Shown piece by piece: positions 58,992 through 64,000 of a stretch of DNA of 64,000 bases; position 1 is the first letter of the stretch, and each line of letters opens with the position of its first letter. Made by a program: the position numbers and the translations under genes. The notes below the pieces were generated by a model, which saw only the letters and a list, made by a program, of their open reading frames with translations, ran no database searches and was not told the DNA's origin. The stretch comes from Cladochytrium replicatum (Eukaryota > Chytridiomycota > Chytridiomycetes > Cladochytriales > Cladochytriaceae): contig JAHLKD010000076.1 in the NCBI GenBank assembly GCA_025526935.1, positions 234,371 to 298,370 of the forward strand, in the 5' to 3' direction.

Positions 58992-60517
58992 TCAAAAGCC
59001 TACAGCACCGCCTTTGAAACCCTTCGCAACCAAGTCCTCGTATTGGCCTTTGCTGCTAGGGTAGTAGTATGGAGCTTCAGCGTGAGGAGTAACGCGTACG
59101 CCATGACGAAGTGCGGGGAAGTAGTCCCCAATTGCGTAGTGAACAGTCTTTAAAAAGTGAATTAGCACCAACTCCAATCAACAATAAAGTGTTAGCGTAC
59201 CACACGGTTGTCCCAGACTGCGACGGAATCCTTCTTCCAACTGAAGCGCACTTTAAAATCCTCCCCATTTGAGATGTGGTCGTACAAATATTTAAGAACG
59301 CGGTCTAAACAAAACAGACCGATCAGCTTCATAAATACCCGAGTAACAAAAAGGTTTCATAATCTTACCAGAAACGTCCTTGGGTACTCCCACAATGCGA
59401 CGAGTGAACTGAGGGTTCACATACAGGGCCTTCCATCCCGTGATGGGATGAGTACGAACGATCGGGTGCTCGTGCTCAACGGGATCACGCTTAAGTGGAA
59501 GACCGGCCTTCTCCGCATTGTCCGACTGCTCCTGTGCGCTGTGGATCGCTGTCTTTCCTTCGATGAACTTCTTGTACTCATCAGGGAGAGTCTCGTAAGC
59601 TTGATATGAGTTCGACCAAAGAGTGTCGCCGCCAACATGGGGAACGGTGATTTGCTTTAGCGTTGTGACACCGGGAGGTTGACGTTCGTAGGAGACGTCG
59701 GTATGCCAAAGTCGTTGACGTGGGTAGCCAAGGGCGATAAAGTCTTTAGAGCTACACCAAATATGTCAACATCCTTCGTCAGACGGAAAAGCAAACACGC
59801 ACTTCTCATCTCCGTAAACAACGTGAACCTCAGGGAAGTTTTCGGGAGCCCCCGTGTTGGGGTGAATATGGAGAGGACCGTAATACCGACCGAGACCAAG
59901 CTGCTCCTCGATAGTAATGGATTGATCTACAAAGGCATGTTCAACTTCTGGATCAGAAAATAGATGTTTGCGATTTACCTCTGAAAAACACAACACCACG
60001 CTCAGCTGCCAGAAGAGCGAGCTCGTCCTTCTGCTTGTCGGTGAGCGCGTTCAGCTGCAGACCATGAAGCTCTGTTCCGATGCTGGGAGTAAGGTGTATG
60101 ATCTACATTCGTATACCGGTTAGCACACGTCTCGGATATGATCGATCTGTCAAACCTTTGTTGCAGCAGAGAGCAACGAGCTTTTTCTTCGGATCCGCGT
60201 GGCGGGCTCCTATTCAACCATTTCATTTAGTGACCATTATCTTCTTCAGGTATCAAGGGCAACTCACGATCTTCAACGTTCACGACGGGAATGGGTGGAT
60301 AACGAGCGGGAATGAACTTTGGGTGCAAATTGTCTTGAATTTCTTTAGGAGCAAGTTCGCTGAGCGACGCAGACTCCTCTCGCGACACAGTCGGTCGAGT
60401 GATAATCGATGGCCCCAATGGAAGCTGAGAGGTGTTGCTGGCCGGAGCTTCAAGCTTAAGAGACGCGATCTTCCCTTCCAGAGAGCGAGTGTTTGATTCA
60501 ACTTCAGCAGGTGGCAT
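58992..60517 (-). CDS. TauD/TfdA-type Fe(II)/2-oxoglutarate dioxygenase, sulfonate or alkylsulfate type
   Basis: Several exons give about 400 residues with a disordered leader (MPPAEVESNTRSLEGK). The catalytic part reads ELALLAAERGVVFFR, DQSITIEEQLGLGRYYGPLHIHP, YPRQRLWHTDVSYERQPPG with the iron ligands His and Asp in LWHTD, VGGDTLWSNSYQAYETL, HPITGWKALYVNPQFTRRIVG, WDNRVVHYAIGDY with the distal His, and RHGVRVTPHAEAP with the 2-oxoglutarate Arg. This matches the yeast Jlp1/TauD-like group, which frees sulfite or sulfate from sulfonates or sulfate esters. The substrate here is not known. Stop TGA is at 58992-58994. It is not linked in an operon-like way to the sulfotransferase synthase 13 kb away. 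Confidence 0.88.
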
Positions 60518-61061
60518 GGTGGTGGAGAGGTCCTGGAGGTGGATGGTGGTAGGAAATGCCGAGATGGGGCTTTAAATCCGGCAATGCGGTGGCCGTGGTT
60601 GAGGTGATCGCTAGCACACCATGACTACTTTGAGATAAGATGGATGACCCAATAATGATCGCCGCTTCTAACGGCGTGGGAGACCGCGCAATTTGATCAC
60701 GCAATTGGAAAACGCGACCAAAGCCCCACCAAACCATCAGCTCCAAGCCACAGCAAATTGTGAAGATTTGAAAGACGCCAGTCAATAAACCACCAGATCA
60801 ACAGAATACACTCCCTTCTGATCTTAACGCAGGATAGTCGACACTTTATTTTTTGAATACAACTAATACGTCATCAAACATTTTAATTGTTACGGCACCA
60901 ATGAAATTGAGAAGGTTCCACTCTTTCTGATTAGTGCTAGAAATGAAATGCCTTCGTTATAGTTCACCATAGAACTTACTGGTAGAAATGAATTGCCTTC
61001 TTTACTGTTCACCACGAAACTTATCGGTACAAACGCGACATCTTTGCTCTACCCAAGAGAG
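60518..61061. other. Flank between dioxygenase gene and tRNA-Val
   Basis: No gene recognised. It should contain the dioxygenase promoter and the 3' flank of the minus-strand tRNA. Confidence 0.5.
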
Positions 61062-61135
61062 TGGTTTCATCCAGGATCGAACTGGAGACCTCCTGTGTGT
61101 TAGACAGGTGTGATAACCGACTACACCATGAAACC
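61062..61135 (-). tRNA. tRNA-Val (anticodon AAC), second copy
   Basis: The same 74-nt cloverleaf as at 20714, on the minus strand. Acceptor stem, anticodon loop CTAACAC and T loop are unchanged. A few bases flank each gene identically (TTCCAA before, CTCTCTTGG after the discriminator), then diverge. Confidence 0.95.
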
Positions 61136-61140
61136 TTGGA

Positions 61141-61439
61141 ACCTTCGCCTGCCTTTTCCCAGTCTGTTCTTGTTCTTCGTGCACTTAACCGCATTTGGTC
61201 AAACTGTCTTGGTTATGACCTAGTTTTGTCTCCAGCTCCTGATTCTATCTTGTCTGCTTTTGTTGATTTGGATATGCCGTAGTGTTTTGAAACATTTTAC
61301 TTTTCCTACGGCTCACACGGCTCCCCATGTGCTGCCAATTTACGTGTATTTTTACACTTGTATTTGGATTTTGCACCAGCGGGTGATATGTATTGGTTGG
61401 ACACTAAATACATATTATGAAGTTCAAAAAAAAAAAAAA
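61141..61439 (+). mobile_element. LINE 3' fragment (element C') with poly(A)
   Basis: Twin of 13826-14124: a short ORF2 C-terminal remnant (AFSQSVLVLRALNRIW, APDSILSAFVDLDMP), the same 3' UTR and a poly(A) run (61426-61439). It begins within about 10 bp of the tRNA-Val 5' end and points away from it. Confidence 0.88.
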
Positions 61440-61607
<168 letters not shown>

Positions 61608-61614
61608 AAAATCA

Positions 61615-62172
61615 ATGCCACCTCCCAGCGCTCCGCATGCGCAGCCGCCTGATGCGCCGCATGCCGCGCCGCCCGCTGCACCACCCGCTGTGCCCCCTGA
61701 TGGACTTTCTGGTGGCACCGTGATTTTTGAGGCCCGTTCGCGCCCCTGTGCCCCCTCTGTTGAAAATTCCGCTCCACAGCTTCCACTCTCCGCTCCTGCC
61801 TCTCCAATTCACTGGGCTGATGATGTGAATATGGGGAAGGATGAAAATGCCGAATCACGTGACTTCCGATCACGTGACCACGGCGGCAAAAGACTTACTG
61901 AACCTGAATTGCCCTGTGGTCGCTCCTGTTCTCGTTCCCGATCACATCTGCCCAGTGTCTGGGTTCTTGCTGCTGTGGCTGCTCCCTCAAGTGTTGCATC
62001 TCTGGCCGATCTCCGTGTTGTTCTCACTCAGATGCGATCTGTTTGTGCAACCTTTGATCTGTTGGCGATGCTGGATCCTATGCTTGCACACTTGCCGAGG
62101 GACGCTCCTGCTGAATTTTTTAGTGTTTGTCGTGATATGGCCGAGGATCTGGTGGGTCGCTTTGGGAGGCCG
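61615..62172 (+). pseudogene. LINE ORF1 5' part (element D'), interrupted by an LTR element
   Basis: ATG at 61615-61617 follows the TC tract and AAAATCA. The protein starts MPPPSAPHAQPPDAPHAAPPAAPP, clearly the same family as LINE A ORF1, and includes SPIHWADDVNMG and RDFRSRDHGGK, matching the WADEANS and SRDPRSRDQAS regions of LINE A. It is open for about 186 codons until TGTTAAAT of the LTR begins at 62173. Confidence 0.88.
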
Positions 62173-62641
62173 TGTTAAATTCTGTGTACCCTTGGAGGGC
62201 TTACCCATTGTTTTGTGCAATAGGCTTTTCTCTTGGGCTTGAGAAGTTTTTATGCTATTGCTCGATTTATGTTTTGGGCAGTCATGCTGTTTATTTTCTT
62301 TATTGTAATTGTTGAATATTCTTCTGTGTGGGAATATTTATTGCGGTGTGAGGGTGGCTGGTTCCTTGAGACAGTGGAACAAACCAAACACTCACACACC
62401 ACAGGTATAAATAAAGGAGACAGTGGAACAAACCAAACACTCACACACCACAGTCTTCCTGGTTAGCAATCCCAGCCTTGATTTGTATTAGCCACAGAGT
62501 GCTTGTGTGCAACAAGGGAATTTGCTTTATCATCACCCCATACTCAACTGGGCCAAGAGACGGAACCTGGAGCTGTTGTGCTAGCTAAAGTACAGCTAAA
62601 CACGCCCTACCGCTGCCAGGAGAAGCCCTTGGTTTTTAACA
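62173..62641 (+). mobile_element. 5' LTR of a retrotransposon, running off the window
   Basis: 469 bp bounded by the short inverted repeat TGTTAA...TTAACA. Inside, a 37-bp direct repeat occurs twice (62368-62404, 62417-62453), separated by TATAAATA (about 62406-62413), a plausible TATA box. Two bases after the LTR end lies the primer-binding site. The second LTR would be beyond 64000, so I cannot test LTR identity or the target-site duplication. Confidence 0.82.
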
Positions 62642-62643
62642 GG

Positions 62644-62661
62644 TGGTGGTTTCATCCAGGA
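62644..62661 (+). promoter_or_regulatory. Primer-binding site for tRNA-Val(AAC)
   Basis: TGGTGGTTTCATCCAGGA is the exact reverse complement of the 3' end of the tRNA-Val found twice in this window, including the added CCA (…TCCTGGATGAAACCA-CCA). It starts two bases after the LTR end, where minus-strand priming is expected. Confidence 0.92.
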
Positions 62662-62789
62662 CCCACCATTTTTGGACCTTTTTGTGCGTTTACTCAGGAA
62701 CGTATTACCAGCTACACAAACACTTCCCTGATTACTCAGAATTACGGGCGATCAGTTTCGATTATTTTACGCATTTTTCTGAGCACAAT

Positions 62790-64000
62790 ATGTCGACAAC
62801 TTCGAGGGTTCAGGATCGCTTGGCGAGGGCTCATGTTGGACAGCCTTTGGAACCTCGGGAACGATTGCGGCATCTTGCGGAGCGCTTGGGGGAACCTCGC
62901 AATGCGTGGAGGAATGCGTTTTTGTTGATGTATTCATTGGAGGACGTTGCTGGATTTTTGGCCAGTATTGGATCTGGCCAGATCGCTGTCCCGAATGCAC
63001 TTGTGGAATTGCTAAACCGTGCGCGTGAAGAGGGACGCGCTGAATCGGCCGTATCGCTCGAGCAGCTTGAAATCGAGAACGATGCACTTGTGATGCAGTG
63101 CTCGGCGCTTGCGGATAACTTGGTTCTGGCGACGGATCAGCTTGATCCCATTGATGTTCCTGATGTCGAGGACGATGGAGAGAAGCGTTGGACTGATTCC
63201 CAGACCCAGACCGATTTTTGGGATGCCGATTTATCGAACCATGATGGAATTGGCCAAAACTTGGCAGACCTGCAGCAGGAACTGGCTAGTGCTTGTCGAG
63301 AGCTTCGCGTTGCACAGGAGAATGCAGCGGAAGCACGGCGCAAGGCAGCCAGCGCTGCAGCGGAGCTAGAGACGGCTCGATCGGTGGAGGCAAAGCGAGT
63401 TTCAGCTCTGGATGACTTGGAGAAGCAGTTGAAGGTGTCCCAAGAGCTTGCCAGCCAACTCCGCATCGAGGCCGAACTGGTAGAGGCGGAATTGGCCTCA
63501 GTGAAGGCTGCCGGAGCCAGTCTTCGCACTCGTTTGGATCGCGCCAACATACCCGACGGCGAAATGGCGCAGCAGAGCGGGCGTGGGAGCGAGGTCTCAT
63601 CACAAAACGAAAATGGACCTCCAACGTTGGCAGATCGATTTTGTGGTCTGTGGCGAGCAGAATGCAGGGCCAACCACAAATTGCGTGAAGCTTTGGATTT
63701 ATCAATTGCTGAATGTGACAGATTGAAGAGGGATCGTGATCAGATTCGAGCATTACTTGCAGTGTCATCATCATCTGACGATCAGCACTCTGATATGCAA
63801 GAGCTTGGACCAAAGGACTCGGCATCACAACAAGCTTCCCCAGTTTTACCATCTGCCCAATTTGTTTTGAAAGATGCAGCTGTACCAACAGTGAAAACAC
63901 TTGGAACTAGTGATTATCATGGACCTACAGCGGATGTTTTCCAGAGCTTTCCAGTTGGCCAATCTTCCCCTCCACAGGGAAACATTGGACTGGAAATTGT
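62790..64000 (+). CDS. LTR retrotransposon gag-like protein, open to window end
   Basis: A frame open from ATG 62790 to the end of the window (about 403 codons) starts MSTTSRVQDRLARAHVGQPLEP. It contains LFLLMYSLEDVAGFLASIGSGQ and a long Ala/Glu/Leu-rich coiled coil (about 63240-63560, ADLQQELASACRELRVAQENAAEARR and following heptads), then a disordered Ser/Gln-rich part. No zinc knuckle has been reached yet. Its place after LTR and primer-binding site marks it as gag-like. The region also gives open frames on the opposite strand, which I treat as shadows. Confidence 0.72.
   Translation, partial: MSTTSRVQDRLARAHVGQPLEPRERLRHLAERLGEPRNAWRNAFLLMYSLEDVAGFLASIGSGQIAVPNALVELLNRAREEGRAESAVSLEQLEIENDALVMQCSALADNLVLATDQLDPIDVPDVEDDGEKRWTDSQTQTDFWDADLSNHDGIGQNLADLQQELASACRELRVAQENAAEARRKAASAAAELETARSVEAKRVSALDDLEKQLKVSQELASQLRIEAELVEAELASVKAAGASLRTRLDRANIPDGEMAQQSGRGSEVSSQNENGPPTLADRFCGLWRAECRANHKLREALDLSIAECDRLKRDRDQIRALLAVSSSSDDQHSDMQELGPKDSASQQASPVLPSAQFVLKDAAVPTVKTLGTSDYHGPTADVFQSFPVGQSSPPQGNIGLEI

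Noticed and set aside
63137-63900. Minus-strand frames at the window end
   Set aside because: Shadows of the plus-strand gag-like frame, which follows an LTR and primer-binding site.

Overview
The window is eukaryotic and almost certainly fungal. Genes are split by short GT-AG introns of about 45-75 bp, and the recognisable housekeeping genes are calcineurin A, the Fcf1 rRNA-processing PIN protein, the NatC catalytic subunit, an importin-9/Kap114 karyopherin and a broken chitin synthase. The high load of LINE and Ty3-type elements, a TIR/NB-ARC gene relic and ankyrin-like relics fit an early-diverging (chytrid-like) fungus better than an ascomycete. That placement is inference; no rRNA or mitochondrial marker is present.

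Layout. 1-2.7 kb: calcineurin A (+). 2.7-4.7 kb: a perfect 60-bp tandem repeat and a decayed retroelement. 4.7-5.7 kb: FCF1 (+). 6.2-9.7 kb: an SH3-WW-PH-RhoGAP protein (+). The last 480 bp of that gene plus 0.85 kb of flank recur inverted at 32.4-33.7 kb. 10.6-13.7 kb: relics of a P4-type ATPase and then of a TIR-NB-ARC (NLR-like) gene, which is cut off by a LINE stub. 13.7-20.7 kb: a head-to-tail array of non-LTR retrotransposons (-) ending 14 bp before a tRNA-Val(AAC). 21.9-24.2 kb: a dual-specificity phosphatase (-). 25.1-26.0 kb: a conserved membrane-type protein (+). 26.2-27.4 kb: an ankyrin-like relic (-). 27.5-28.1 kb: NAA30 (+). 28.2-30.3 kb: three paralogues of a small secreted protein. 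30.4-32.3 kb: a tannase scrap and a coiled-coil relic (-). 33.7-34.1 kb: a P5-type ATPase scrap (-).

The most striking locus is 34.6-45.3 kb (-). It is a single multi-intron type I highly reducing polyketide synthase in which I can follow KS, AT, DH, a degenerate methyltransferase region, ER, KR, ACP, a thioester reductase (R) and a C-terminal PAPS-dependent sulfotransferase (ST). The splice junctions between R and ST keep the reading frame, so the enzyme is predicted to build a reduced acyl chain, release it by reduction and sulfate it on one polypeptide. I know of no described fungal synthase with this R-ST ending.

Beyond it lie a chitin synthase relic (45.8-46.6 kb, +) and a broken Ty3/gypsy region in which reverse transcriptase and integrase face each other (46.7-50.3 kb). 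Then come importin-9 (50.8-55.0 kb, +), two decayed tandem SAM methyltransferase copies (55.0-57.7 kb, +) and a secreted Gly/Tyr-rich repeat protein with dibasic sites and an internal stop (58.0-58.7 kb, +). A TauD-type dioxygenase (59.0-60.5 kb, -) and a second tRNA-Val(AAC) (-) follow, with another LINE composite starting directly at the tRNA. An LTR retrotransposon sits inside that LINE's ORF1 and runs off the end. Its primer-binding site is an exact complement of the 3' end of the window's own tRNA-Val.

Intact housekeeping genes therefore alternate with islands of decayed, transposon-rich sequence. Many relics carry single-base frame slips. I treat these as pseudogenes because the neighbouring long genes read cleanly, but consensus errors in the assembly cannot be excluded from sequence alone.
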